A stretch of DNA of 64,000 nt from Parasporobacterium paucivorans DSM 15970 (GTDB taxonomy: Bacteria > Bacillota > Clostridia > Lachnospirales > Lachnospiraceae), in NCBI RefSeq assembly GCF_900141895.1, contig NZ_FQYT01000002.1:1-64000 (forward strand), given 5' to 3'. The notes under the pieces are model-generated. The model made no database searches, was not told where the DNA came from, and saw only the letters and a list, made by a program, of their open reading frames with translations. Of this stretch, positions 15,387-24,714 are shown piece by piece. The position numbers and the translations under genes are program-made. Every line of letters starts with the position of its first letter. Position 1 is the stretch's first letter.

Positions 15387-18068
15387 ATGCCTAAACTTAC
15401 AATAGATAATATACAAATAGAAGTTCCAGAAGGAACCACTATTTTAGAAGCAAGCACACAATTAGGGATTGATATTCCCACATTATGTCACATGAAAGAG
15501 CTTTCACCGGAAGGCTCCTGCCGGATGTGTCTGGTAGAAGTTGAGAACGCACGGGGACTGCAGACATCCTGCAATACAATATGTTCTGAAGGAATGGTAG
15601 TCCGCACGGACACAGAAAAAGTTATCGACTCACACCGTTTTGTGCTCGATATGCTTCTTTCCAACCATAATCTGGACTGTTTTAACTGTGCGGCCAACGG
15701 ACAGTGCAAGCTGCAGGACTACTGTGTACAGTACGGTGTGGAAAGGACCAGTTTTAAAGGCTTGAAATGTACGGAACCGGTTGATACATCCAGCCCGTTC
15801 TTTGATTTTGATCATACTAAATGTATCCTTTGCCGGAAATGTGTTAGAACCTGTGAGCACATCCAGTGCGACAGCGTCCTTTCTGCAGCAGACAGAGGAT
15901 TTGGGACAAGCATTTCCACTTTCATGGGAGTACCTTATCTGGAGAGCGGCTGTGTCAGCTGCGGCAACTGCGTCCAGGCCTGCCCCGTTGGTGCCCTCAC
16001 GCTGAAAGATTCCAAGAAGTACCGTGTCTGGGAAACAAAAAAAGTTACAACCACCTGCCCACACTGTGCAACCGGATGCCAGATGAATCTGATTGTAAAA
16101 AAAGGCAAAATTGTCGCAGTCGAAGGAGCGCCAGGACCAGCAAACGAAGGACAGCTCTGCGTAAAAGGACGTTTCGGCTCCCATGATTTCGTTCATTCAC
16201 CGGATCGACTGAAACATCCTTTAATCAAGAAAAACGGCAAGTTTGAGCAGGCTACCTGGGATGAAGCCCTTGACCTGATTGCTTCCAAAATGACTGAACT
16301 TAAGAAAAAATACGGTCCGAATTCCCTGGCAGGCTTCTCCTGTTCAAGAGCTCCGAATGAAGACAACTACGTTATGCAGAAGATGGTAAGGACTGTCTTT
16401 GAAACCAATAACGTCGACAATTGCGCCAGAGTGTGCCATTCTGCAACTGTAGCAGGTCTCGCCATAACACTTGGATCTGGTGCCATGACCAACACCATCA
16501 AAGATATCACAGAGGAACCAGAGGTTATGCTGATTGTAGGTTCCAATACCACCGAAGCCCATCCGGTTATCGGTTCCAGGATCAGACGTGCGAAACAAAA
16601 CGGCTGTAAGCTCATCGTAGTAGACCCACGTGAGACCACACTGGCAGAGGAAGCGGATATCCACCTGAAGATAAGGCCAGGTACCAATGTTGCTTTTGCC
16701 AACGGGATCATGAACATCATTATCAGCGAAGGTCTTGAGGACAAAGAATATATCGCAGCCAGAACAGAAGGATATGATGAAATAAAGAAAATCGTAGCTG
16801 AGTATACGCCGGAAAAAGTTGCCGCAATCTGCAGGATAGATGCAGACGCATTAAGGGAAGCAGCCATTATGTACGCAAAAGCGGAGAAGGCTCCGATAAT
16901 ATATTGCCTTGGTGTCACGGAGCATTCCACCGGTACTGAGGGCGTTATGTCGATGTCAAATATCGCAATGCTTGTTGGTAAAATCGGAAAAGCAGGATGC
17001 GGTGTCAATCCGTTAAGAGGACAGAACAATGTTCAGGGTGCCTGTGACATGGGCTGTCTGCCGACAGACTTCCCTGGATATCAGAAGGCAAATAAACCTG
17101 AGGTTATTAGCAAGTTTGAAAAAGCCTGGGGCGTCAGTCTTTCCAGCTCCAAGGGACTCACGTCCACAGAAGTTTTTGTTGCTGCAAATGAAGGCAAAAT
17201 AAAGGGCCTGTATATATTCGGTGAAGACCCGATTGTAACAGATCCGGATACCGGCCATGTGAACAATGCGCTTAACAATATTGAGTTTCTTGTAGTACAG
17301 GAACTGTTCATGACCGAGACGGCAGCTTATGCAGATGTCATCCTTCCTGGTGCAAGCTATGCCCAGAAAGAAGGTACCTTCTCCAACACAGAGAGGCGGG
17401 TGCAGAGAGTCAGAAAGGCAGTGGAACTGGAAGGCGAGCAGCGACTCGATACGGATATTTTCTGCGACCTGATGACTAGAATGGGCTACCCTGCTCATTA
17501 TGACAGCGCATCCGATATTATGGATGAGGTTGCCAGGCTGACGCCAAGTTTCGGCGGAATAAGCTTTGAACGTCTGGACAGAGGTGAAAGCCTTCAGTGG
17601 CCATGTACCTACAGTGACCATCCCGGCACACCGATCATGCACTGCGAAGTGTTTTCGAGAGGTCTCGGCTATTTCTACCCAGCTGTATACAAACCAGCGG
17701 CAGAACTGCCGGATGAGGAATATCCAATCCTTCTCAACACGGGCAGGATGCTGTACCACTATAATACCAGAGCCATGACTGGGAGGTCCCCTGGAATCAA
17801 TATAATCTCAAATTCATCCTACATTGAGATCAACTATAAGGATGCCCAGAAACTGGGAATCGGAAACCATGACAGGGTCAAGGTGTATTCCAGAAGAGGT
17901 GAACTAGAGACAGAAGCCTTGGTCGGAAGAAAAGTCAACGAAGGCGAATCCTTTATGACTTTCCACTTCCCGGACGGAAATGCTAATAAGCTCACAAATG
18001 CTGCCCTTGACGAATTCGCACGTATACCTGAATACAAGGTATGTGCAATCAAAATAGAAAAAGCATGA
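15387..18068 (+). CDS. fdhF: Formate dehydrogenase alpha subunit (Mo/W-pterin, cysteine form)
   Basis: An 893-residue molybdopterin oxidoreductase that interconverts formate and CO2. The N-terminal third is NuoG-like: [2Fe-2S] ligands Cys34, Cys45, Cys48, Cys62; a His94/Cys98/Cys101/Cys107 cluster site; and two [4Fe-4S] sites (Cys146/149/152/156 and Cys189/192/195/199). Then the catalytic part with [4Fe-4S] ligands Cys224, Cys227, Cys231, Cys258 and the metal ligand Cys350 in CARVCHSATVAGL, where many homologues have selenocysteine. The C-terminal pterin-binding domain is complete (about 770-893). With the two upstream subunits it should form a soluble NAD-linked, possibly ferredoxin-bifurcating complex. 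No fdhD or molybdopterin genes are nearby. A terminator follows. Confidence 0.95.
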   Translation: MPKLTIDNIQIEVPEGTTILEASTQLGIDIPTLCHMKELSPEGSCRMCLVEVENARGLQTSCNTICSEGMVVRTDTEKVIDSHRFVLDMLLSNHNLDCFNCAANGQCKLQDYCVQYGVERTSFKGLKCTEPVDTSSPFFDFDHTKCILCRKCVRTCEHIQCDSVLSAADRGFGTSISTFMGVPYLESGCVSCGNCVQACPVGALTLKDSKKYRVWETKKVTTTCPHCATGCQMNLIVKKGKIVAVEGAPGPANEGQLCVKGRFGSHDFVHSPDRLKHPLIKKNGKFEQATWDEALDLIASKMTELKKKYGPNSLAGFSCSRAPNEDNYVMQKMVRTVFETNNVDNCARVCHSATVAGLAITLGSGAMTNTIKDITEEPEVMLIVGSNTTEAHPVIGSRIRRAKQNGCKLIVVDPRETTLAEEADIHLKIRPGTNVAFANGIMNIIISEGLEDKEYIAARTEGYDEIKKIVAEYTPEKVAAICRIDADALREAAIMYAKAEKAPIIYCLGVTEHSTGTEGVMSMSNIAMLVGKIGKAGCGVNPLRGQNNVQGACDMGCLPTDFPGYQKANKPEVISKFEKAWGVSLSSSKGLTSTEVFVAANEGKIKGLYIFGEDPIVTDPDTGHVNNALNNIEFLVVQELFMTETAAYADVILPGASYAQKEGTFSNTERRVQRVRKAVELEGEQRLDTDIFCDLMTRMGYPAHYDSASDIMDEVARLTPSFGGISFERLDRGESLQWPCTYSDHPGTPIMHCEVFSRGLGYFYPAVYKPAAELPDEEYPILLNTGRMLYHYNTRAMTGRSPGINIISNSSYIEINYKDAQKLGIGNHDRVKVYSRRGELETEALVGRKVNEGESFMTFHFPDGNANKLTNAALDEFARIPEYKVCAIKIEKA

Positions 18069-18072
18069 TATC

Positions 18073-18104
18073 AAACCCCCTTGCAGTGTATGTAAGGGGG
18101 TTTT
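18073..18104 (+). terminator. Terminator of the formate dehydrogenase operon
   Basis: AAACCCCCTT (18073-18082) pairs with AAGGGGGTTT (18094-18103) over an 11-nt loop. It begins 4 bp after the stop codon. The T-run is short (four), so some read-through into the next gene is possible. Confidence 0.8.
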
Positions 18105-18118
18105 AAGGAGTAAAAGCC

Positions 18119-19807
18119 ATGACACCATATATTATCGTTTTTCTGGTTATTATCATTTTCTTTTTCGTGCAGGCCCGACTATACCGGAGACGAGCGCACG
18201 AGGAACTTGCATCCGGTATACGCCGGGAGTGGGGTCAGACCCCCAAACGCAGCTACGAACCAGGCGATTTGACAAAAATTGGCCGGTTCCATGACACTCG
18301 AAAGAAAATAGAACCGGCCAAATTCTATATCGATGAAATAACCTGGAATGACCTGGATATGGATGCCGTGTTCAAGCAGATAAATAACACACGCTCTTCC
18401 ATCGGTGAAGATTATCTATACCACCTGCTGCGGACCCCTTCCTTCACGGCAAAAGAACTGGAGGAAAGAGAAAGGCTCATTTCTTATTTTTCAAATAACA
18501 GAGAGGATACTTTCCGCCTGCAGGAAATATTTGCGGCCATTGGCCGTACAAAGTCCATATCTTTTTATGAGACTATCCACCGATTATCCGGATTGAAGAA
18601 GCGTTCAAATACAGAGCATATACTTTTGGCCTGCCTCCTTTTGGCCTCCGTAGCTCTGTTGTTCATCTCTCCACCCCTGGGTATCGTATGTATCATTGCA
18701 ATGGTTGGTATCAATGTAGTCCGACATTCTAATCACAAAAAAGTTATCCAGGATTATCTGTCTGGTTTCCGTTATCTCATATACATGTTGGAAGGAGCAA
18801 AAGCTGCTTCGGGACTGAATCTGCCGGTACTGGACGGATATAATCAGGTATTGAATGAAAATACGGGGAAACTTTCCACACTGCAAAAAGGCGTATTTCT
18901 CCTGACTTCCAACAATATGTCCGGCTCTCCGGGAGATGTATTCATGGACTACCTGCGGATGCTTTTCCATCTGGATATTTTGAAATTCAATTCCATGCTT
19001 GCAAAGACTCTGGATCGGCTGGATGAGATTGATATAATCTTTGGTACCATGGGCCTGCTAGAGAGCATGACCGCGGCCGCATCCTATCGGGAGCAGAAGA
19101 ACCCCTGTTGCCAGCCTGAATTTGTGACCGGGTACAAAGGATTGTCTTTCCAGAATATATATCACCCCCTTATTGATCATCCTGTCAAAAACAGCCTGGA
19201 AGAAGACGGGGGCATTTTGCTGACTGGCTCCAATGCTTCCGGAAAATCCACTTTCTTAAAAACGGCTGCACTCAATGTCCTCCTCTCCCAGACCATTCAC
19301 ACCTGCACGGCAGACCGCTTTATCACAGGATTTTACAGACTTTTCACATCCATGTCCCTGAGAGACAGCCTGGAATCTGGGGAAAGCTATTACATGGCAG
19401 AAATACGCTCCCTGAAAAGGATTCTGGACAGCTGCGGAATTGGGCCGTCAGTATTTTGCTGTATCGATGAAGTCCTCCGGGGCACAAATACAGTGGAAAG
19501 GATAGCTGCTTCCGCCCAGCTTTTGAAAAGCATGGACGAACAGGGTGTTCTCTGCTTTGCAGCCACACACGATGTGGAACTTACCGGTCTTCTGAAAGAC
19601 TATTATGCCAATTATCATTTTCAGGAGGAAATAACCGACAACGATATTTTTTTTAATTACCGGCTCTACAAGGGCGCCGCATCCACCAGGAATGCCATTA
19701 AGCTGCTGGAAATCATCGGATATGACAAAACCGTTACCGAAAAGGCCGAGGCTGCTGCAAACCGCTTTCTGAATACCGGTTTGTGGACTCTTGAAAATAA
19801 AGGCTGA
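18119..19807 (+). CDS. Membrane-anchored MutS-family ATPase
   Basis: A 562-residue protein whose C-terminal third is a MutS-type ABC ATPase: Walker [10 protein letters not shown] near residue 370, Walker [12 protein letters not shown] near 455, and [10 protein letters not shown]. It lacks the mismatch-recognition and connector domains of MutS and the Smr nuclease of MutS2. Instead it starts with a hydrophobic segment (residues 3-20), and two more hydrophobic stretches lie at about 163-196, inside the part that corresponds to the lever/clamp region. Such short membrane MutS homologues occur in Clostridia and Bacteroidetes and have no assigned function. RBS AAGGAG; a terminator precedes it and tyrS follows after 44 bp. 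Confidence 0.85.
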   Translation: MTPYIIVFLVIIIFFFVQARLYRRRAHEELASGIRREWGQTPKRSYEPGDLTKIGRFHDTRKKIEPAKFYIDEITWNDLDMDAVFKQINNTRSSIGEDYLYHLLRTPSFTAKELEERERLISYFSNNREDTFRLQEIFAAIGRTKSISFYETIHRLSGLKKRSNTEHILLACLLLASVALLFISPPLGIVCIIAMVGINVVRHSNHKKVIQDYLSGFRYLIYMLEGAKAASGLNLPVLDGYNQVLNENTGKLSTLQKGVFLLTSNNMSGSPGDVFMDYLRMLFHLDILKFNSMLAKTLDRLDEIDIIFGTMGLLESMTAAASYREQKNPCCQPEFVTGYKGLSFQNIYHPLIDHPVKNSLEEDGGILLTGSNASGKSTFLKTAALNVLLSQTIHTCTADRFITGFYRLFTSMSLRDSLESGESYYMAEIRSLKRILDSCGIGPSVFCCIDEVLRGTNTVERIAASAQLLKSMDEQGVLCFAATHDVELTGLLKDYYANYHFQEEITDNDIFFNYRLYKGAASTRNAIKLLEIIGYDKTVTEKAEAAANRFLNTGLWTLENKG

Positions 19808-19851
19808 TTATGATACCATATAAGTTAATTTTATGTAAGGAGGGCACAATG

Positions 19852-21087
19852 ATGTCTGAAAATGTATACGACATCCTCGCGGATAGGGGATTTATTGAAC
19901 AAGCTACACATCCGGACGAAATCAGAGAATTACTGGGTAAGGAAAAGGTTACCTTTTATATAGGCTTTGATGCAACAGCAGACAGTCTTACGGCTGGACA
20001 TTTTCTTACTATCATGGCTATGAAGCATATGCAGAATGCTGGCCACAAGCCAATCGCACTTTTAGGTGGAGGAACCACTATGATTGGAGACCCTTCCGGA
20101 AAGTCCGATATGCGATCCATGATGACCATGGAAAAAATCAACCATAATGCCCAGTGTTTTGCGGAGCAATTCGCCAAATTTATTGATTTCAGAGAAGGGA
20201 AGGCCATCATCGACAACAACGCCAACTGGCTTCTGGATTTAAATTACGTCGAATTTTTAAGGGAGATTGGCGTACATTTTTCGGTGAACCGGATGCTGGC
20301 AGCGGACTGTTATAAGCAGAGGATGGAAAAGGGGCTTACCTTCTTTGAATTCAATTACATGATTATGCAGTCCTATGATTTCTGGAAGCTGTTCAAGCTG
20401 TACGACTGTACCCTGCAGATGGGTGGAAATGACCAATGGTCCAACATTATCGGCGGTGTGGAATTGATCCGCAGGAAAGAGGGCAAATCAGCTTTTGGAC
20501 TTACATTGAAACTCCTTACTACCAGTGAAGGCCTGAAGATGGGCAAGACCATGAAGGGCGCCATCTGGCTGAATCCGGAAAAGACTTCTCCTTATGAATT
20601 CTATCAGTATTGGAGAAATATTGAAGACGTGAAAGTAGAGGAGTGCCTGGGTCTCCTTACCTTCCTGCCGATGGATGAGGTTAGAAGATTGGGTTCACTG
20701 CAAGACGAAAAGATCAATGAGGCGAAAGAAGTTCTTGCATATGAAATCACCAAAATCGTCCATGGAGAAGAAGAAGCTGCAAAAGCAATGGAAGCATCTC
20801 ATGCTTTATTTGCAAACGGAGGAAAGAGTTCGGATATACCTTCTACATGCTACGATTCAGAAAAGCTTTCCGAAGGTATAGATATCTTATCCCTTCTTGT
20901 CGATACAAAACTGGCTCCCACCAGATCGGAAGCCAGAAGGCTGATTCAGCAGGGCGGGGTTTTCGTAAACGAAGAGAAGGTTGCTCAGGTTGACCGGATT
21001 TTCAGCAAAGCTAATTTTGATGAGGATGGCGCACTCCTGATCCGCAAGGGCAAGAAGAGCTATCATCTGATTAAAGAAAAAGAATAG
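19852..21087 (+). CDS. tyrS: Tyrosyl-tRNA synthetase
   Basis: Class I aminoacyl-tRNA synthetase charging tRNA-Tyr. 411 residues from the ATG at 19852; AAGGAGGG ends 7 nt upstream. An adjacent ATG at 19849 is also possible, and a longer frame starting at 19810 has no RBS. Signatures: the HIGH-type [22 protein letters not shown] for tyrosine and tRNA recognition, the KMSKS-type LKMGKT, and a C-terminal S4 domain ([19 protein letters not shown]). No T-box leader is seen because the upstream gap is only 44 bp. Confidence 0.97.
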   Translation: MSENVYDILADRGFIEQATHPDEIRELLGKEKVTFYIGFDATADSLTAGHFLTIMAMKHMQNAGHKPIALLGGGTTMIGDPSGKSDMRSMMTMEKINHNAQCFAEQFAKFIDFREGKAIIDNNANWLLDLNYVEFLREIGVHFSVNRMLAADCYKQRMEKGLTFFEFNYMIMQSYDFWKLFKLYDCTLQMGGNDQWSNIIGGVELIRRKEGKSAFGLTLKLLTTSEGLKMGKTMKGAIWLNPEKTSPYEFYQYWRNIEDVKVEECLGLLTFLPMDEVRRLGSLQDEKINEAKEVLAYEITKIVHGEEEAAKAMEASHALFANGGKSSDIPSTCYDSEKLSEGIDILSLLVDTKLAPTRSEARRLIQQGGVFVNEEKVAQVDRIFSKANFDEDGALLIRKGKKSYHLIKEKE

Positions 21088-21112
21088 GAATTATTATTTG
21101 GAGGATAAGCAA

Positions 21113-23758
21113 GTGACGAAGTACGGATTAAATGAACTGAGGGAAATGTTCCTGCGCTTCTTTGAAGGCAAAGACCATCTCAGGCTTAGCAGTTTTTCCC
21201 TGGTTCCACATAACGATAACAGCCTGCTTCTGATTAATTCAGGCATGGCACCTCTTAAGCCATATTTCACTGGACAGGAGATACCGCCAAAGGCGAGGAT
21301 AACCACCTGCCAGAAATGTATCCGGACAGGAGATATAGAAAATGTCGGAAAGACTGCCCGCCATGGCACCTTCTTTGAAATGCTCGGCAATTTTTCTTTT
21401 GGAGACTATTTCAAAAAAGAATCGATCCGATGGTCCTGGGAATTCCTTACGGAAGTAGTAGGATTGGACCCAGCCCGCCTGTATCCTTCCGTATATCTGG
21501 AGGATGATGATGCTTTTGATATCTGGCACCTGGAGATGGGCATCGACAAAAGCCGGATCTTCAGATTCGGTAAAGAAGATAATTTCTGGGAACATGGTGC
21601 CGGACCCTGCGGACCCTGCTCAGAGATTTATTATGACCGGGGTGAAAAATATGGATGCGGCAGCGAAAACTGTACAGTAGGGTGTGACTGCGACCGCTAC
21701 ATAGAGGTATGGAACAATGTATTTACGCAATTTGAAAGCGATGGAAAAGGAAATTACACAGACCTTGCGAAGAAAAATATAGATACGGGAATGGGTCTGG
21801 AAAGACTGGCCGTGGTGGTGCAGGACGTAGAATCCATCTTTGATGTGGATACCATACAGGCCATCCGCAACCGCGTATGTGAATTTTCAGGTGCAGCCTA
21901 TCTGACTGATCCATCCAAGGATATTTCAATTCGTTTGATTACTGATCACATCCGTTCCGCAACCTTTATGATCTCTGATGGAATCATGCCTTCCAACGAA
22001 GGCAGGGGATATGTCCTTCGCCGCCTGATTCGAAGGGCTGCCAGACATGGAAAGCTTCTGAACATTGAAGGCAAATTCCTGGCAAAACTCTGTGATACCG
22101 TCATTGCGGAATCCAAGGGTGCTTATCCTGAACTGGAAGAAAAGAAATCCATGGTATTTGCAGTGCTTACAGAAGAGGAAAATAAATTTTATCAGACAAT
22201 AGACGGCGGTCTGAAGATTCTCACCGGCTTAAAGGATGATATGACTAAATCTGGAAGCCGTATACTTTCCGGAGAGGAAGCATTCAAGTTATATGATACG
22301 TACGGTTTTCCTCTGGATCTTACGAGAGAGATTTTGGAAGAGCAGGGGCTTGGAATCGATGAGGAAGGCTTCACCAAGGCAATGCAGGAGCAGAAACAGA
22401 AAGCCCGTGCCGCCAGGGGAGTAACCAATTACATGGGTGCCGACTCTTCTGTTTACGAAAAAATCGACCCGTCGGTAACCAGTGTGTTTATCGGCTACGA
22501 TAACGAAGAATTTGATTCTGAAATAACCGTCCTCACCTCCGGCGATGAGATCGTTCAGGCCTTGTCCGAAGGAGATAGCGGAAGCATCATCACAAAAGAA
22601 ACTCCCTTTTATCCGGAAATGGGTGGACAGACCGGTGACCTCGGCGCTATCCGTAAGGATGATGCGGAATTCACAGTTTCCGATACCATCAAACTGCCAG
22701 GTGGAAAGATTGCCCATGTGGGCAAGGTGACCAGGGGTATGCTTATGAGCAGCGACCACGTCCGCCTTTTCATTGATACCGAGAGAAGAAATGATACCAG
22801 GAAAAACCACAGTGCCACACATCTGCTTCACAAAGCGTTAAAATCAGTTTTGGGTGAGCATGTGGAGCAGGCAGGTTCCCTGGTATCCCCCGACAGGCTC
22901 CGATTTGATTTTACCCATTTCTCTGCCATGTCTCCGGATGAAATACGTCAGACAGAAAACATTGTAAACTTTGAAATCGGACGATTCCTGCCAGTCGTTA
23001 CAAAAGAAATGACGCTGGATGATGCCAAGAAATCAGGTGCAACTGCACTCTTTGGGGAAAAATATTCCGACACAGTGCGAGTTGTCTCCATGGGGGATTT
23101 CTCCACAGAACTTTGCGGCGGTACCCATGTGGATAATACTGGTAAAATTATGGTATTCAAGATTCTGTCGGAAGCCGGTGTGGCTGCTGGAGTCCGCAGA
23201 ATTGAGGCTCAGACCGGAAAAGGCGTTTTTGCATATTATGAAAATCTGGAGAATGAGCTGTTCGCATCCTCCCGTGCTGCCAAAACAGAACCGGCTCAGC
23301 TGACCAGAAGAGTGGAGGATATGCTTTCGGAAATCAAATCCCTCCATTCAGAAAATGAAAAACTCAAAAATCAGATTGCCAAAAGTTCCATGGGCAACGT
23401 AAACGATAAAGTTTCCAAAATCAAAGGCGTAAGTGTGATTGCCGAAAAAATTGACGATATGGATATGAACGGTCTCCGGAATCTGGGTGACCAGCTTAAG
23501 GATAAGCTGAAGGATGGCGTTGTTGTTCTCGCTTCCTCCCAAGGGCCAGACAAGGTGAATCTGATTGTTATGGTAACGGAAGAAGCCATGAATAGAGGTC
23601 TTCACGCAGGAAATCTCATTAAGGAAATTGCTCCCTTAGTTGGCGGAGGCGGAGGCGGCCGGCCCAACATGGCACAGGCAGGTGGAAAAAAACCTTCCGG
23701 AATAGCGGATTCACTTACCAGAGCACTTGAAATCATTGAAAACCAGATAAAAAGTTAA
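21113..23758 (+). CDS. alaS: Alanyl-tRNA synthetase
   Basis: Class II synthetase charging tRNA-Ala, with an editing domain. 881 residues. Order: catalytic core (residues 1-250; TTCQKCIRTGDIENVGKT, EHGAGPCGPCSEI), tRNA-recognition domain, editing domain with the zinc motif HSATHLLHKAL and the later CGGTH, and a C-terminal oligomerisation/C-Ala part with VGGGGGGRPNMAQAGG. GTG at 21113 is the start because GGAGG (21100-21104) lies 8 nt upstream; an in-frame TTG at 21098 covers that RBS. It is 25 bp after tyrS, so probably co-transcribed. Confidence 0.98.
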   Translation: MTKYGLNELREMFLRFFEGKDHLRLSSFSLVPHNDNSLLLINSGMAPLKPYFTGQEIPPKARITTCQKCIRTGDIENVGKTARHGTFFEMLGNFSFGDYFKKESIRWSWEFLTEVVGLDPARLYPSVYLEDDDAFDIWHLEMGIDKSRIFRFGKEDNFWEHGAGPCGPCSEIYYDRGEKYGCGSENCTVGCDCDRYIEVWNNVFTQFESDGKGNYTDLAKKNIDTGMGLERLAVVVQDVESIFDVDTIQAIRNRVCEFSGAAYLTDPSKDISIRLITDHIRSATFMISDGIMPSNEGRGYVLRRLIRRAARHGKLLNIEGKFLAKLCDTVIAESKGAYPELEEKKSMVFAVLTEEENKFYQTIDGGLKILTGLKDDMTKSGSRILSGEEAFKLYDTYGFPLDLTREILEEQGLGIDEEGFTKAMQEQKQKARAARGVTNYMGADSSVYEKIDPSVTSVFIGYDNEEFDSEITVLTSGDEIVQALSEGDSGSIITKETPFYPEMGGQTGDLGAIRKDDAEFTVSDTIKLPGGKIAHVGKVTRGMLMSSDHVRLFIDTERRNDTRKNHSATHLLHKALKSVLGEHVEQAGSLVSPDRLRFDFTHFSAMSPDEIRQTENIVNFEIGRFLPVVTKEMTLDDAKKSGATALFGEKYSDTVRVVSMGDFSTELCGGTHVDNTGKIMVFKILSEAGVAAGVRRIEAQTGKGVFAYYENLENELFASSRAAKTEPAQLTRRVEDMLSEIKSLHSENEKLKNQIAKSSMGNVNDKVSKIKGVSVIAEKIDDMDMNGLRNLGDQLKDKLKDGVVVLASSQGPDKVNLIVMVTEEAMNRGLHAGNLIKEIAPLVGGGGGGRPNMAQAGGKKPSGIADSLTRALEIIENQIKS

Positions 23759-23765
23759 ATACTAG

Positions 23766-23793
23766 TTGACGTAATAGAAAAATATGCTATAAT
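23766..23793 (+). promoter_or_regulatory. Strong promoter of rpsU
   Basis: TTGACG at 23766-23771, spacer 16 bp, extended -10 TGC-TATAAT ending at 23793. Near-consensus sigma-A promoter just after alaS; predicted start near 23800. Confidence 0.8.
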
Positions 23794-23823
23794 TACTCTA
23801 GTGCAATAATCAAATACCCAGAC

Positions 23824-23849
23824 AGTTGTATTATGCACAATACGCAACT
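23824..23849 (+). promoter_or_regulatory. Hairpin in the rpsU 5' leader
   Basis: AGTTGTATT (23824-23832) pairs with AATA-CAACT (23839-23842, 23845-23849), with CG bulged and loop ATGCAC. It ends just before the GGAGG site of rpsU, so it could affect ribosome access or be bound by S21. Function inferred from position. Confidence 0.4.
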
Positions 23850-23872
23850 GGAGGGAGGTTAGGTGTGAGGCT

Positions 23873-24049
23873 ATGTCAAATGTAATCGTAAAAGAGAACG
23901 AAACTCTAGATAGCGCTTTACGCAGATTTAAAAGAAACTGTGCGAAGGCTGGTATCCAACAAGAGATCCGTAAAAGAGAACATTACGAGAAACCTAGTGT
24001 TAAGCGTAAGAAGAAGTCAGAAGCAGCAAGAAAACGTAAATTTAATTAA
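23873..24049 (+). CDS. rpsU: 30S ribosomal protein S21
   Basis: A 58-residue small-subunit protein located near the anti-Shine-Dalgarno region of 16S rRNA, important in initiation. The sequence begins [20 protein letters not shown] and ends in a very basic tail ([15 protein letters not shown]), typical of S21. It has its own strong promoter, a leader hairpin and a perfect terminator, so it is a monocistronic unit between alaS and ybeY. RBS GGAGG about 15 nt upstream is rather far; a second AGG lies closer. Confidence 0.97.
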   Translation: MSNVIVKENETLDSALRRFKRNCAKAGIQQEIRKREHYEKPSVKRKKKSEAARKRKFN

Positions 24050-24061
24050 GTTATGCTGGTT

Positions 24062-24098
24062 AAGTTCCTTAAATCCTATGATTTAAGGAACTTTTTTT
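24062..24098 (+). terminator. Terminator of rpsU
   Basis: Perfect 14-bp stem (24062-24075 with 24080-24093), CTAT loop, then a run of T. Strong intrinsic terminator. Confidence 0.95.
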
Positions 24099-24199
24099 CT
24101 TACCAATTAATAGTATTCAATCTTGAAAAAAAATGCTAAAATATAAAACATCTGATGGTGGATTTCACAAGAAGTCCTAATAAAGAAAGGCAGGATCAA

Positions 24200-24694
24200 A
24201 TGAGCGTATTTATTGAAGAGGAAGTGGTTCCAGAGTTTGATTTCGACTACAAAAGCCTGCTGGAAGAAGTCATAGAGGAAGCATTGGACTACATGGATTG
24301 TCCCTACGAGGCGGAAATAAACGTAATTTTGACTGATAATGAAAACATTCAATCCATAAACAAAGAATTTCGTGAAATGGACAGGCCCACCGATGTTCTT
24401 TCTTTTCCCATGGTATCTTTCGGGAAACCGGGAGATTTTTCTTTTCTGGAAGAAGAGCAGAGCTGCTTTAATCCGGAAACAGGGGAGCTGATGCTGGGAG
24501 ACATCATTCTTTCCGTTGAAAAGGTACGGGAACAGGCGGCCACCTATGGCCATTCCGAGAAAAGAGAACTTGCTTTTCTGACTGCACACAGCATGCTTCA
24601 TCTGTTCGGATATGACCACATAGAAGAACAGGATAGAATCCTGATGGAAAAACTTCAGGAAGAAATCCTGCAAAAAATGAATATACACCGGTAG
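24200..24694 (+). CDS. ybeY: rRNA maturation RNase YbeY
   Basis: Zinc-dependent endoribonuclease-like protein involved in 16S rRNA 3' end maturation and 70S quality control. 164 residues. The zinc site HSMLHLFGYDH (H-x3-H-x5-H) is near residue 130, and EFREMDRPTDVLSFPM is the other family signature. The ATG at 24200 follows AAAGG; an in-frame ATG at 24155 has no RBS. In many Firmicutes phoH precedes and era follows; here the neighbours are rpsU and a DUF3048 gene. Confidence 0.95.
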   Translation: MSVFIEEEVVPEFDFDYKSLLEEVIEEALDYMDCPYEAEINVILTDNENIQSINKEFREMDRPTDVLSFPMVSFGKPGDFSFLEEEQSCFNPETGELMLGDIILSVEKVREQAATYGHSEKRELAFLTAHSMLHLFGYDHIEEQDRILMEKLQEEILQKMNIHR

Positions 24695-24714
24695 ACAAAA
24701 TGGGGAGATCAGTC

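Noticed and set aside
16436-16438. Selenocysteine codon in the formate dehydrogenase
   Set aside because: The metal-ligand codon at residue 350 is TGC (cysteine), the frame has no internal TGA, and no SECIS-like hairpin is required.
18119-19807. MutS2 or a second mismatch-repair MutS
   Set aside because: No Smr domain, no mismatch-binding domain, and hydrophobic segments are present.
19808-19851. T-box leader for tyrS or alaS
   Set aside because: The gaps upstream are only 44 and 25 bp, too short for a T-box.
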